This document shows, one piece after another, positions 9,212 to 17,502 of a stretch of DNA of 64,000 nucleotides. Under the pieces are notes generated by a model. That model saw nothing but the letters and a program-made list of their open reading frames with translations. It was not told the origin of the DNA and did no database searches. The stretch covers positions 1 to 64,000 of the forward strand of contig JAJDUZ010000036.1 of NCBI GenBank assembly GCA_022826385.1, in the 5' to 3' direction. The stretch comes from Silicimonas sp. Its GTDB lineage: Bacteria; Pseudomonadota; Alphaproteobacteria; Rhodobacterales; Rhodobacteraceae. Position 1 is the first letter of the stretch. Every line of letters starts with the position of its first letter. The translations under genes and the position numbers were made by a program.

Positions 9212-9256
9212 CGCGCGGCCCGGTTTTTTCCCCGGGTCCGCGCGCATTTCTTTTCC
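9212..9256 (+). terminator. Intrinsic terminator after the irr-linked gene
   Basis: A 12-base stem (9212-9223 with 9232-9244, one bulged base) built from CGCGCGG and CCCGG, closed by a U-rich loop and followed by GCATTTCTTTTCC. It closes the irr transcript before aqpZ. Confidence 0.6.
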
Positions 9257-9315
9257 CCTGATCCGCCAAGCGAATTCCAGGCAAACAGCCGGAACAGTAT
9301 GGAGGGTTAGGGACA

Positions 9316-10023
9316 ATGCGGAAACCAATTGCCGAGTTTATCGGCACATTTACACTCGTACTTCTCGGCTGCGGATCAGCCGTGATCGCCGGGGCCGATA
9401 TCGGGCTGACCGGCATCAGCTTGGCGTTCGGTCTGGCACTGATGGGCATGGCCTATGGCATCGGCCCGGTCTCGGGCTGTCATATCAACCCGGCGGTTTC
9501 GCTGGGCATGGTGGCCGCTGGCCGCATGAGCATCGCCGAAGCGATCCCTTACATGATCGCCCAGGTTGCAGGTGCCATTGCGGCCGCGCTGATCCTTCTG
9601 CTGATTGCTAGCGGCAAGGCGGATTACAGTGTGGCCGAAAACGGGCTTGGCCAGAATGGCTGGGGTGCCGGTTACCTTGGCGAATACTCGATGGTTTCGG
9701 CGTTCATCTTCGAAGTCGTGGCGACGTTCCTCTTCATGGTGGTGATCCTTGGCGCGACAGGCGCGGGCGCACCCGCCGCCGTCGCGGGTGTCGCGATTGG
9801 CCTGACGCTGGTTGTCATCCACCTTGTCGGGATCAATGTCACCGGCGTCTCGGTGAACCCGGCGCGGTCGATCGGACCGGCCCTGTTTGCAGGCGGCACC
9901 GCTATCGCGCAGCTCTGGCTCTTCATCGTGGCACCGATCATTGGTGCAGTTGCAGCGGGCGCACTCTTCGCGTCGGGCCTTCTGGATGCCAAGGACGACG
10001 CCGCAGAAACGCAATCTGCTTAA
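9316..10023 (+). CDS. aqpZ: Aquaporin Z-type water channel
   Basis: A 235-residue six-helix channel of the inner membrane with the two NPA boxes of the MIP family: HINPAVSLG (NPA at 58-60) and VSVNPARSIGPA (NPA at 181-183). The Arg directly after the second NPA and the narrow-pore surroundings favour a water-selective AqpZ over a glycerol facilitator. The short acidic C-terminus (DAKDDAAETQSA) is unremarkable. GGAGGG lies just upstream of the ATG. It is monocistronic: a terminator precedes it and an opposing gene follows. Confidence 0.95.
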   Translation: MRKPIAEFIGTFTLVLLGCGSAVIAGADIGLTGISLAFGLALMGMAYGIGPVSGCHINPAVSLGMVAAGRMSIAEAIPYMIAQVAGAIAAALILLLIASGKADYSVAENGLGQNGWGAGYLGEYSMVSAFIFEVVATFLFMVVILGATGAGAPAAVAGVAIGLTLVVIHLVGINVTGVSVNPARSIGPALFAGGTAIAQLWLFIVAPIIGAVAAGALFASGLLDAKDDAAETQSA

Positions 10024-10090
10024 CAAGGAATACGCTTTGGACTTGTGTCACCAGTGAGGCCGTACACGTAAATCCCCCCGCAGTCGGCAC

Positions 10091-10753
10091 TCACGTAAGA
10101 GGAAGGACAAGTTCGGCACCGGACGCCCGGTTCGAGTTCACCTTCGGGTCGACGCGGTAAAAGTTCAAAGCGTTATCGGGGGCCGCACGCATCAGCGTTG
10201 CGGCCCCCTTACCGTTTTCACCCAGCCAGAGCGCCCAATCCTCGGGCGGCAGGATCACCGGCATCCGGTGATGAATGGCCGACATCGGTTCGTTCGCGCC
10301 CGTGGTGACAATGGCGCATGTCGTATGCGCGCGCCCCTCACGCTCCCAGTTCTGCCAGACGCCCGCAAACGCCAGCATCTCGCCTTCGCTCGGGTGGATG
10401 TACCAAGGCAGGCGCTTGCCCTCGGCGTCTTTCGTCCATTCATAGAACCCGGTCGCCGGGATCAGGCAGCGCCGTTCGCGACACGCGGCTTTGAAGGCCG
10501 GCTTCTCGGCAATCGTCTCGGCCCGCGCGTTGATCAGCAGGGGGCCGCCGTTTTCGGTCTTGTACCAATGCGGCAGGAACCCCCAACGCATCGGGCGCAG
10601 ACGACGCTGGCCCTCGTCGCTTGTCACCGTATGCACAAGGTTGGTGGGGCAGATGTTGTAGTTCGGAAGCGGCGCAAGGTCATTCGACAGCGTGGCCTCG
10701 AAGAGGTGCGCCATCGCATCGTCCGGCAGCGTCAATGCAAAGCGCCCGCACAT
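10091..10753 (-). CDS. yedK: SOS response-associated peptidase (SRAP/HMCES family)
   Basis: This 220-residue protein of the YedK/HMCES family covalently caps abasic sites in single-stranded DNA. Cys2 (MCGRFAL) is the residue that forms the thiazolidine crosslink after Met removal. The conserved LINARAET, GFYEWTK and HHRMPVILP blocks supply the Asn, Glu and His of the active site. Length and order are normal. A small lipoprotein gene lies 6 bases upstream on the same strand and may share its transcript. Confidence 0.95.
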   Translation of the reverse strand: MCGRFALTLPDDAMAHLFEATLSNDLAPLPNYNICPTNLVHTVTSDEGQRRLRPMRWGFLPHWYKTENGGPLLINARAETIAEKPAFKAACRERRCLIPATGFYEWTKDAEGKRLPWYIHPSEGEMLAFAGVWQNWEREGRAHTTCAIVTTGANEPMSAIHHRMPVILPPEDWALWLGENGKGAATLMRAAPDNALNFYRVDPKVNSNRASGAELVLPLT

Positions 10754-10759
10754 GTCAGC

Positions 10760-11077
10760 TCAGTCCGGGACCGAGAGCAAAGCCCAGTCACCAATACGCC
10801 CGACCGATACCCCGCCACCATCGCGCAGATCGGCAATCGCGTCGGTTTCGTAATAGGGGCACCCGACCAGCGTCGCGGTATCGTCAAGAAACTCATTGGT
10901 CAGATCGTTCTCGCCAATGACCTGACAGACGTCGTTCTCGGTTGGATAGGGGCGCACGCCCACAAGGCCCGAAGCTTCGGGCGGCGTGTATGCGGCACTT
11001 GTATCCTCGGCGGGGTTCGGGGCCATGTCGCAGGCGGCAAGGCTGGCAAGCGCGATGAACAAAATTGGTAGTCGCAT
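10760..11077 (-). CDS. Small putative lipoprotein
   Basis: A 105-residue product with a lipoprotein signal: MRLPILFIALASLAAC, lipid-carrying Cys at residue 16. The mature domain has two more cysteines (VCQVIGEN, VGCPYYE) that could form a disulfide in the periplasm. Asp after the +1 Cys would tend to keep it in the inner membrane by the E. coli rule, which may not hold here. Family not recognised. It is 6 bases from the SRAP gene, with no obvious functional link. Confidence 0.75.
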   Translation of the reverse strand: MRLPILFIALASLAACDMAPNPAEDTSAAYTPPEASGLVGVRPYPTENDVCQVIGENDLTNEFLDDTATLVGCPYYETDAIADLRDGGGVSVGRIGDWALLSVPD

Positions 11078-11143
11078 AGAAAAATCTCCTGAATAAGGTC
11101 CAACCTATCCAACCCGCACATCTTTTCAATCTCATACGAAAAA

Positions 11144-11164
11144 GGCCGCCCGTGGCGGGCGGCC
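11144..11164 (-). terminator. Intrinsic terminator of the rpsF-rpsR-rplI operon
   Basis: A perfect 9-base stem GGCCGCCCG/CGGGCGGCC with a 3-base loop. On the minus strand the stem is followed by TTTTT. It is 26 bases past the rplI stop. Confidence 0.9.
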
Positions 11165-11190
11165 TTTCGCGATGTTCTATGCGCGAAAGC

Positions 11191-11844
11191 TTAGCTCTCG
11201 TCGTCCTCGGCGGCGTCGTCGTCCGACGCGGCGTCCTCGGAGGCCTCATCAGCCGGCGCATCGTCGCTGCGCTCAAGCTCGTCCAGCTCGGCGGCACCGA
11301 TCTCGTCGAAGAGTTCGGCGATCTCAAGCTCGGCCTGTGCCTCTTCTTCGGCAGCTTGCTCGGCGATGTTGATGCCCTGCGCCTGAAGCTCGGCCTCTTC
11401 GGTCGAACGGGCCACGTTCAACTCGATCTCGGCATCGACTTCCGGGTGCAGCGTGACGGCAACCTTGTGGATGCCCAGTTCCTTGATCGGCGACGTGATC
11501 TGCACCTGGCGGCGCTCGACCGTGAAGCCGGCTTCGGTGGCCGCGTCGGCGGCGTCACGCGTGGTGACCGAGCCGTAAAGATTGCCACCGTCAGAAGCCT
11601 GACGAATCACGACGAACTGCTGACCGTTCAGCTCGTCCGCCATCGCTTCGGCTTCTTTCTTGGTCTCAAGGTTCTGCGCTTCCAGCTGCGCCTTGTCAGC
11701 TTCGAACGCCTTCACATTGGCTTCCGATGCCCAGAGCGCTTTCTTCTGGGGCAGAAGGAAGTTGCGCGCATAGCCGTCCTTGACGGTGACGACGTCACCC
11801 ATCTGGCCCAACTTGGCGACACGTTGAAGAAGGATAACCTGCAT
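11191..11844 (-). CDS. rplI: Large ribosomal subunit protein bL9
   Basis: bL9 (217 residues) binds 23S rRNA domain V near the L1 stalk and limits frameshifting. The N-terminal domain [19 protein letters not shown] is standard. The family is usually about 150 residues; here the C-terminus has an extra tail of some 60 residues of Glu, Asp and Ala, ending [10 protein letters not shown]. Acidic tails on L9 occur in Rhodobacterales. It is the last gene of rpsF-rpsR-rplI and is closed by a strong terminator. Confidence 0.97.
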   Translation of the reverse strand: MQVILLQRVAKLGQMGDVVTVKDGYARNFLLPQKKALWASEANVKAFEADKAQLEAQNLETKKEAEAMADELNGQQFVVIRQASDGGNLYGSVTTRDAADAATEAGFTVERRQVQITSPIKELGIHKVAVTLHPEVDAEIELNVARSTEEAELQAQGINIAEQAAEEEAQAELEIAELFDEIGAAELDELERSDDAPADEASEDAASDDDAAEDDES

Positions 11845-11855
11845 GTCAGTTCTCC

Positions 11856-12083
11856 TTATTTGACCGCATAGGGCAGAAGCGCCAGGAAGCGGGCGCGCTT
11901 GATCGCACGGGCCAGCTCACGCTGCTTCTTGGCCGAAACGGCAGTGATACGGCTGGGGACGATCTTGCCACGCTCGCTGATATAGCGCTGCAGAAGCTTC
12001 GTGTCCTTGTAGTCGATCTTTGGTGCATTGTCGCCCGAGAAGGGGCAGACCTTGCGGCGGCGGAAAAACGGTTTTGCTGCCAT
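11856..12083 (-). CDS. rpsR: Small ribosomal subunit protein bS18
   Basis: bS18 (75 residues) binds next to bS6 on the platform of the 30S subunit. [20 protein letters not shown] and [19 protein letters not shown] are the family core. It lies between rpsF (13 bases away) and rplI (11 bases) in the usual order, so all three are almost certainly one transcript. Confidence 0.98.
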
Positions 12084-12096
12084 GGGTTAAGCCTCC

Positions 12097-12459
12097 TTAC
12101 CGGCGATCGTCGCGACCGCGGCGACCTTCACGTTCCTCGGACTTGCGCATCTGGATCGACGGACCCTCTTCATGCGCATCGACCTTGATGGTCAGAACCC
12201 GCATCACGTCATCATGCAGACGCATCAGGCGCTCCATCTCCTGAACCGCAGCGGCAGGCGCGTCGGTCTTCAGGAAGGCATAGTGGCCCTTGCGGTTCTT
12301 GTTGATCTTGTAGGCCATCGTCTTGACGCCCCAGTACTCGCTGTCGAGGACCTTGCCCTCGTTGTCAGAAAGAACGGTGCTGAAGTGTTCGATAAGCCCT
12401 TCGGCCTGCGCGTTGGACAGGTCCTGACGCGCAATCATCACATGCTCATAAAGCGGCAT
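12097..12459 (-). CDS. rpsF: Small ribosomal subunit protein bS6
   Basis: bS6 (120 residues) forms a heterodimer with bS18 on the 30S platform. MPLYEHVMIARQDLSNAQ at the N-terminus and YWGVKTMAYKINKNRKGHY are typical. The C-terminus ends in a basic, charged tail (EEREGRRGRDDRR). The start at 12459 has GGAGAAGAC just upstream and fits the family length; the frame extends 44 codons further without support. First gene of its operon, with a promoter candidate about 105 bases upstream. Confidence 0.97.
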   Translation of the reverse strand: MPLYEHVMIARQDLSNAQAEGLIEHFSTVLSDNEGKVLDSEYWGVKTMAYKINKNRKGHYAFLKTDAPAAAVQEMERLMRLHDDVMRVLTIKVDAHEEGPSIQMRKSEEREGRRGRDDRR

Positions 12460-12563
12460 GTCTTCTCCATTTTTCAGGGCGCATTTCATAGGATGGGTCC
12501 GATGTCGCCGCGCCCATCCACGAGAGGCTGCGCCGGTCAAGCAAACTTGCGGCGAACGGGCGG

Positions 12564-12591
12564 TGTATACACGGCTCTCGGCAGGATGCAA
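12564..12591 (-). promoter_or_regulatory. Candidate sigma70 promoter for rpsF operon
   Basis: On the minus strand, TTGCAT (12586-12591) and TATACA (12564-12569) are separated by 16 bases, about 105 bases before the rpsF start. Assigned by consensus resemblance only. The interval could hold an S6:S18 autoregulatory leader, but I did not find a convincing structure. Confidence 0.45.
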
Positions 12592-12715
12592 CGGGTTTGA
12601 GCGCCATGGCGAAACGGCAACATTTCCCGAACCTTAACAAGTGGGTCTTGGTCTCATTATTGCCATCTTCGCCCGGTATCTGCGCTATGGAGTGGAAACA
12701 ATATCTGAAAGCGCA

Positions 12716-13336
12716 ATGAACGCATTCAGCCGTATATCGAGGAGTATCAGTGGCGATACCTCGCCGCTGCTTGAACAGATCGAGACCCCGTGGGGGTTTC
12801 GGCTGCGCCCTGCCAACATGGAAGAAAAAGCCAGCGATCTGGTGATCGAATGGGGGCTGACGCTCCTCGGGATCGCCCTTCTTCTGGCCGCCTTCGCGCA
12901 ATGGCTCTTGCCCAGTTCGCTTTATGTCGGCGACTCGCTGGTGTCGAAATTCGTCCTGACCTGTGTTCTGGGCATGCTGGGTGGCTTGGCCATTTCGGTC
13001 TCGGCACGTGGCTTCCGGCCGGAAGTTCAGGTGGACCGGGCCCGCGAGGAAATCCGCTTCGTGTCTCGCAACCCCCGCGGGCGCGGGCAGGTGCTGGCCA
13101 CCGTCGATATCGACCAGATCATTGGCGTCGGCATCACGCGGTCGCTCGCGACGGGCGATTGTCACTGCCTGATCTACCTGATCGACGGGCAGAAACCGCT
13201 GCGCATCGCGACCGGCACGGAAGACGAAATCCGCCAGATCCGCACCAAGATGGACGCCTATGTGACCCCGCCGCATGAACGGCTGGCCGCAAAGATGGCA
13301 GCTCGGAAAAGCGCGCCCGGGGCCAGCGCGGCCTGA
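12716..13336 (+). CDS. Membrane protein of unknown function
   Basis: About 206 residues from the first ATG. Two closely spaced hydrophobic helices (LTLLGIALLLAAFAQWLL and LVSKFVLTCVLGMLGGLAI) are followed by a cytoplasmic-looking domain with alternating charged strands and a basic C-terminus. The domain RAREEIRFVSRNPRGRGQVL resembles small PH-like membrane domains, which is only an impression. A GTG 25 codons upstream is a possible earlier start. It is divergent from the ribosomal operon. Function unknown. Confidence 0.7.
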   Translation: MNAFSRISRSISGDTSPLLEQIETPWGFRLRPANMEEKASDLVIEWGLTLLGIALLLAAFAQWLLPSSLYVGDSLVSKFVLTCVLGMLGGLAISVSARGFRPEVQVDRAREEIRFVSRNPRGRGQVLATVDIDQIIGVGITRSLATGDCHCLIYLIDGQKPLRIATGTEDEIRQIRTKMDAYVTPPHERLAAKMAARKSAPGASAA

Positions 13337-13468
13337 GGCAGCACGCGTGCGCCCCGGTTCCGGGGCCACCGCGAAACCCTAACAAATTGCGGAAAAGTCA
13401 CGGGAACAGCATCGTTTCGCCGTACTTCGTTGGTATCCCACCGGCGTTGTTGTTTGCGAGTTGTTCCA

Positions 13469-14134
13469 ATGTTTCCCGGGTCTTCCACACCATTATTCAC
13501 CTTTCGCGGCCCCATGGGCGTGCCGGTCGAGGTCCAAGCTTCAATCATCATCCTGCCGCTGATCCTCATCAGTTTTTCCGGCTCACCGCAAAGCATCGCC
13601 TATGACGCGATGTTTGTCCTGATCCTGATCGGCTCGATCTTCCTGCACGAGGTCGGCCATGCGTGGGGCTGTTACGTTCAAAACGTTCCGGTCAAACGCA
13701 TCGTGATGTTTGCAGGCGGCGGGCTCTGCGAGCGCAGCCGATCCGCGACGCGGTACGAGCAGGAACTGATCGTCGCAGCAGGGCCGATCGTGACACTGGT
13801 GCTCTGGGCCGGGGCCGGGCTGATTGCGCCCGCGATCCGCGATCCTGAAATCGCGTGGGTGTTCTGGACGATCTCGTCGGTGAACGGGTTTCTGGCCGTC
13901 CTGAACCTGCTGCCGGTCAACCCGCTTGATGGCGGTAAGCTCTTTGCGCTGGTCATGCACCGCCTGTTCCGCGCCAAGATTGCGATCATCATCAGCGCCA
14001 GTGTCGGCCTGCTCTTTGCCGTGCTCTGGGTGCCGGTGATGATTTATGGCTTCGTCGAGTTCGGTTTCATCCTGTTCTTCCTGCCATCGGTTGCCCTGCA
14101 TTGGCGCATGTTGCGAACGGCGGCCCGCGCTTGA
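13469..14134 (+). CDS. M50-family (site-2-protease-type) membrane metalloprotease
   Basis: About 221 residues with several membrane helices. The zinc motif is HEVGHAWG (H60, E61, H64), and the second motif is NLLPVNPLDGGK, where Asp completes the zinc site, as in intramembrane proteases of the M50 family. No PDZ or CBS domain is present, so this is a minimal type. The substrate is unknown; relatives cut membrane anchors of anti-sigma factors or process other membrane proteins. The first ATG at 13469 has a weak ribosome-binding site, so the exact start is unsure. Confidence 0.82.
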   Translation: MFPGSSTPLFTFRGPMGVPVEVQASIIILPLILISFSGSPQSIAYDAMFVLILIGSIFLHEVGHAWGCYVQNVPVKRIVMFAGGGLCERSRSATRYEQELIVAAGPIVTLVLWAGAGLIAPAIRDPEIAWVFWTISSVNGFLAVLNLLPVNPLDGGKLFALVMHRLFRAKIAIIISASVGLLFAVLWVPVMIYGFVEFGFILFFLPSVALHWRMLRTAARA

Positions 14135-14165
14135 CCTTTCCGGCCCGCGCGCGTTCTCTCGCGCC

Positions 14166-15389
14166 ATGTCCAAGCTTGATCCCGACCTGATCCGCAGCCA
14201 CTTCCCCGCCTTTTCCGAACCATCGCTGGACGGGCAGGCCTTCTTCGAGAATGCAGGGGGCTCGTATCCCTGCCGATTTGTGACCGACCGGCTCGAGCGG
14301 TTCTATCGCGAGCGCAAGGTGCAACCCTATGCGCCTTATGACGCAAGCCGCGTCGCGGGCGAGGAAATGGACGAAGCCCGCACCCGCCTTTCAGCGCTTC
14401 TCGGGGTGGACGAAGACGAATTGAGCTTCGGGCCCTCGACCACGCAAAACGTCTATGTGCTGGCGCAGGCGTTTCGCGAATGGCTGACCCCCGGCGACGC
14501 GATCGTTGTCACCAATCAGGACCACGAGGCCAACACGGGCGCGTGGCGCCGGTTGGAGGCGGCAGGGATCGAAGTACGCGAATGGCAGATCGACCCCCTG
14601 ACCGGGCATCTCGACCTCGACGCGCTGCGCCCGCTTCTGGATGGCGCGAAGCTGGTTGCTTTCCCGCATTGCTCGAATGTCGTGGGCGAGATCAACGATG
14701 TTGCCGCGATCACCGCCCTGGCCCATGCGGCAGGCGCGGTCGTGTGTGTCGATGGCGTCAGCTACGCGCCCCACGGGTTCCCCGATGTCGGAAAGCTGGG
14801 CGCGGATATCTATCTCTTCTCGGCCTACAAGACCTATGGCCCGCATCAGGGGATCATGGTCGTGCGCCGCGCGCTGGCCGAGGCCTTGCCGAACCAAGGC
14901 CACGGGTTCAACGGCAGCTCTCTCTATAAACGGTTCACGCCCGCGGGTGACGACCATGCACAGGTCGCAGCCTGCGCGGGCATGGCCGACTATGTCGACG
15001 CGCTTTATGCTGCGCTCGGCGCCCCGCATGTCGAGGCCCGCGACCGCGCGGCCGCTGTCCATGACGCCATGCGCGCCCGCGAAGTCGCCCTGTTGCCGCC
15101 ACTGCTGGATTTTCTGCAAGGCCGGAACGACGTGCGCCTGCTGGGACCGGCCGCCGCCGAGGCCCGCGCGCCGACGGTGGCGATCCTGCACGACCGACCG
15201 GGCGAAGCGCTTGCCGCGGAACTGGCCCCTCACGGCATCAATGCGGGTGGGGGCGATTTCTATGCCGTGCGCCCCTTGCAGGCGATGGGCATTGATCCCG
15301 CACATGGTGTCTTGCGGTTGAGCTTCACGCATTACACGACCGAAGCCGAAATCGACCGTCTGATCCGCGCCCTCGATCACGTTCTTTAA
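14166..15389 (+). CDS. Class V aminotransferase, cysteine-desulfurase-like
   Basis: A PLP-dependent enzyme of fold type I, 407 residues. The Schiff-base lysine is K222 in FSAYKTYGPHQG. FFENAGGSYPC near the N-terminus and TNQDHEANTGAW, with its pyridine-ring-stacking His, are typical of the CsdA/SufS-like class V branch. It is not next to isc or suf genes, so it may act as a desulfurase, a selenocysteine lyase or another class V enzyme. The SufS-type active-site Cys loop is not clearly visible. Starts 31 bases after the M50 protease gene. Confidence 0.85.
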   Translation: MSKLDPDLIRSHFPAFSEPSLDGQAFFENAGGSYPCRFVTDRLERFYRERKVQPYAPYDASRVAGEEMDEARTRLSALLGVDEDELSFGPSTTQNVYVLAQAFREWLTPGDAIVVTNQDHEANTGAWRRLEAAGIEVREWQIDPLTGHLDLDALRPLLDGAKLVAFPHCSNVVGEINDVAAITALAHAAGAVVCVDGVSYAPHGFPDVGKLGADIYLFSAYKTYGPHQGIMVVRRALAEALPNQGHGFNGSSLYKRFTPAGDDHAQVAACAGMADYVDALYAALGAPHVEARDRAAAVHDAMRAREVALLPPLLDFLQGRNDVRLLGPAAAEARAPTVAILHDRPGEALAAELAPHGINAGGGDFYAVRPLQAMGIDPAHGVLRLSFTHYTTEAEIDRLIRALDHVL

Positions 15390-15390
15390 G

Positions 15391-15476
15391 AATTGCGCGC
15401 CTGCGGCGCACGCGATGATTGATTGGGGGACGCTGTCCCCCAAACCCCCGGAAGTATTTTCGAACAGAAGAAGGGG
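15391..15476 (+). repeat. Dispersed repeat, GAACAGAAGAAG-tail type (copy 3)
   Basis: Starts at the aminotransferase stop: GCGCC/GGCGC stem, then GGGGGACGC/GTCCCCC, CCCGGAAGTATTTTC and GAACAGAAGAAGG. It fills most of the spacer before phrB, in the gene direction. Confidence 0.7.
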
Positions 15477-15530
15477 ATTGATCTTTTGTGGTCTGTTCTA
15501 GGTGGCCGGGAACGGAAGAAGGAGCATGCC

Positions 15531-16940
15531 ATGGAACCGGTGATCTGGTGGGTCAGGAAAGATTTGCGGGTGTCGGACAATCCCGCCCTGCACGCCGCCA
15601 TCGAGGCCGGTGGGCCGGTTCTTCCGGTCTTCATTCTGGACGAGGTGTTCGAAACCTACGGCGCGTGCCCCCTTTGGCGGTTCGGGCTTGGCGTGGCAAA
15701 ACTGGCCGAGACGCTGGAGGCCAAGGGCGCGCGCCTGATCCTGCGACGGGGGCGGGCCGAGGACGTGATGGATGCGCTTGTGCGCGAGACCGGCGCGCGT
15801 TCGGTCCGGTGGAGCCGGGCTTATGACCCCGATCAGGTGGCGCGCGATAAGGCGGTGAAAGCGCGCCTCGATGGTCTTGGCGTCGACGCCAAGAGCGTGC
15901 CCGGCCATTTGCTGTTCGAGCCATGGTCGATCGCGACCGGGCAGGGGGGCTTTTACCGGGTCTACACGCCGTTCTGGCGCGCGGCCAAGGACAAGCCGGT
16001 TCGCGAGTTGCTGCCTGCGCCTGCGCGGATTCCCGCGCCCGAGGTCTGGCCCGAAAGCGATCGCTTGGCCGATTGGGGGCTGGACGCCCGGATGCGCCGC
16101 GGTGCCTCGGTCGTGTTGCCCTACACCTGTGTTGGCGAGGACGCTGCGCGGGATCGGCTGGACCGGTTCATCGACGAACGTGTGGCCCGTTACCAGTCCG
16201 AGCGTGATCTGCCTGCGGTGCCAGCGACATCGAAGCTGAGCGAGAATCTGGCCTGGGGCGAGATTTCCCCTGCCGCACTCTGGCATGCGGGCGTGCGGGC
16301 GCTGGAAGACGGCAAGGCCGAGGCCGAGATCTTCCTGAAAGAGGTGGTCTGGCGCGAGTTTGCCTATCACCTTGTCTGGCACACGCCGCATATCACCAAG
16401 GACAACTGGCGCGAGGGCTGGGACCGGTTCCCGTGGAACACCGAGGACACGGACGAGGTTGTCGCGTGGAAGCAGGGGCGCACCGGCATCCGTTTCGTCG
16501 ATGCCGCGATGCGCGAGATGTATGTCACCGGGCACATGCACAACCGCTCGCGGATGATCGTGGCCAGTTACCTGACCAAGCATCTGCTCAGTCATTGGAA
16601 GATCGGGCTCGATTGGTTCGAAGAGTGTCTGATCGACTGGGATCCGGCCTCGAACGCGATGGGATGGCAGTGGAGCGCCGGGTCGGGCCCGGATGCGACG
16701 CCCTATTTCCGGGTCTTCAATCCGGAAACGCAGATCGAGAAGTTCGACAAGCAGGGCGACTATGTTTCGCGCTGGATCGCCGAAGACTATGCCAATCCCA
16801 GCAAGACGGCCTTGTCCTATTTCGATGCAGTGCCGGAAAGCTGGGGTTTGTCCGCGAGCGATCCCTATCCGCAGCCCATCGTCAGTGCGGCCGAGGGCCG
16901 GGCGCGGGCCTTGCAGGCCTACGAGGCGCGCGACTTCTGA
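15531..16940 (+). CDS. phrB: Deoxyribodipyrimidine photo-lyase
   Basis: Light-driven repair of cyclobutane pyrimidine dimers. The 469-residue protein has the N-terminal antenna domain (MEPVIWWVRKDLRVSDNPAL) and a C-terminal FAD domain with EVVWREFAYHLVWHTP, FVDAAMREMYVTGHMHNRSR and WQWSAGSGPDATPYFRVFNP. These fit class I CPD photolyase better than a cryptochrome. The start at 15531 has AAGGAG 7 bases upstream. It follows a dispersed repeat and precedes the long untranslated region of the dcw cluster. Confidence 0.95.
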   Translation: MEPVIWWVRKDLRVSDNPALHAAIEAGGPVLPVFILDEVFETYGACPLWRFGLGVAKLAETLEAKGARLILRRGRAEDVMDALVRETGARSVRWSRAYDPDQVARDKAVKARLDGLGVDAKSVPGHLLFEPWSIATGQGGFYRVYTPFWRAAKDKPVRELLPAPARIPAPEVWPESDRLADWGLDARMRRGASVVLPYTCVGEDAARDRLDRFIDERVARYQSERDLPAVPATSKLSENLAWGEISPAALWHAGVRALEDGKAEAEIFLKEVVWREFAYHLVWHTPHITKDNWREGWDRFPWNTEDTDEVVAWKQGRTGIRFVDAAMREMYVTGHMHNRSRMIVASYLTKHLLSHWKIGLDWFEECLIDWDPASNAMGWQWSAGSGPDATPYFRVFNPETQIEKFDKQGDYVSRWIAEDYANPSKTALSYFDAVPESWGLSASDPYPQPIVSAAEGRARALQAYEARDF

Positions 16941-17038
16941 AGCGCGCGCCCGCAACCGGCGAATTGCCGCCGACATCGATTCTATCCACAGGCTGCCCGT
17001 GCTAGGCTTGGAAACCGCGTTTCCAGGTTGGTCCCAAG

Positions 17039-17241
17039 TGGGAAACACGGGTGTCTGACATGGGAAATGGCAAAATATATGGGAAATCTTGGGAAAACGT
17101 GAAAATCATCGGCCTACTACATATAGTATTGAAACTGGAAAAAATCTAAATATGGACGCAATATTTCGAAGCTACAGTTTAGAGTGACCAAGCTAACCCA
17201 TAAACTCCCATAAAATTTCTGTTGATTCCCACGTTTTCCCA
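17039..17241. promoter_or_regulatory. Two-sided MraZ-box array upstream of mraZ
   Basis: TGGGA occurs on the plus strand at 17039, 17061, 17080 and 17090 (the last two exactly 10 bases apart). On the minus strand TGGG begins at 17200, 17210, 17231 and 17241 (spacing 10, 21, 10). MraZ is known to bind TGGGN repeats with a 10-base period before its own operon. About 100 bases of AT-rich DNA separate the two clusters, which face each other. Confidence 0.7.
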
Positions 17242-17244
17242 TGG

Positions 17245-17472
17245 CACTCATTCTGCACCGGATGACGCGGGAACAGCACTTAGGGACGTTAAACGAACCC
17301 GAGAACCAATAAGAGCAGGTTTCATACAGGCTCTCGCATCATCAGTTGAAGAGATCCGGCGCGCGGGCGAGCAGACATCCCCCCAGGTGGCGCGCGCAGC
17401 TGGACATCCCGGAAACGGGACGAGGGCGGCGGATCGGACACTGGCAGCAGTCCGATCCGCCGTTTCCTTTTT
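17245..17472 (+). ncRNA. upsM: UpsM-like leader RNA of the dcw cluster
   Basis: The region between the MraZ boxes and mraZ has no supported ORF and ends in a strong intrinsic terminator 31 bases before the mraZ start. In Rhodobacter sphaeroides the same position produces UpsM, an abundant sRNA made by termination in the mraZ leader. Homology here rests on position, length (about 200 nt) and the terminator. The 5' end is not determined, since I found no convincing -10/-35 pair. Read-through would be needed to transcribe the whole cluster. Confidence 0.6.
17428..17472 (+). terminator. Strong terminator/attenuator in the mraZ leader
   Basis: A perfect 12-base stem (GGCGGATCGGAC at 17428-17439, GTCCGATCCGCC at 17450-17461) with a 10-base loop is followed by GTTTCCTTTTT. 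It precedes rather than follows genes, so it must attenuate the downstream cluster. Confidence 0.9.
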
Positions 17473-17502
17473 CGGGGGGAGAAACAAGGGAGCCGCGGGA
17501 CA

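Noticed and set aside
15498-17048. 516-codon open frame antisense to phrB
   Set aside because: Shadow of the photolyase gene; no recognisable domain.
17222-17254. TTGATT as a -35 element for the mraZ leader
   Set aside because: No acceptable -10 at 16-18 bases; the nearest candidate (CATTCT) is 21 bases away.
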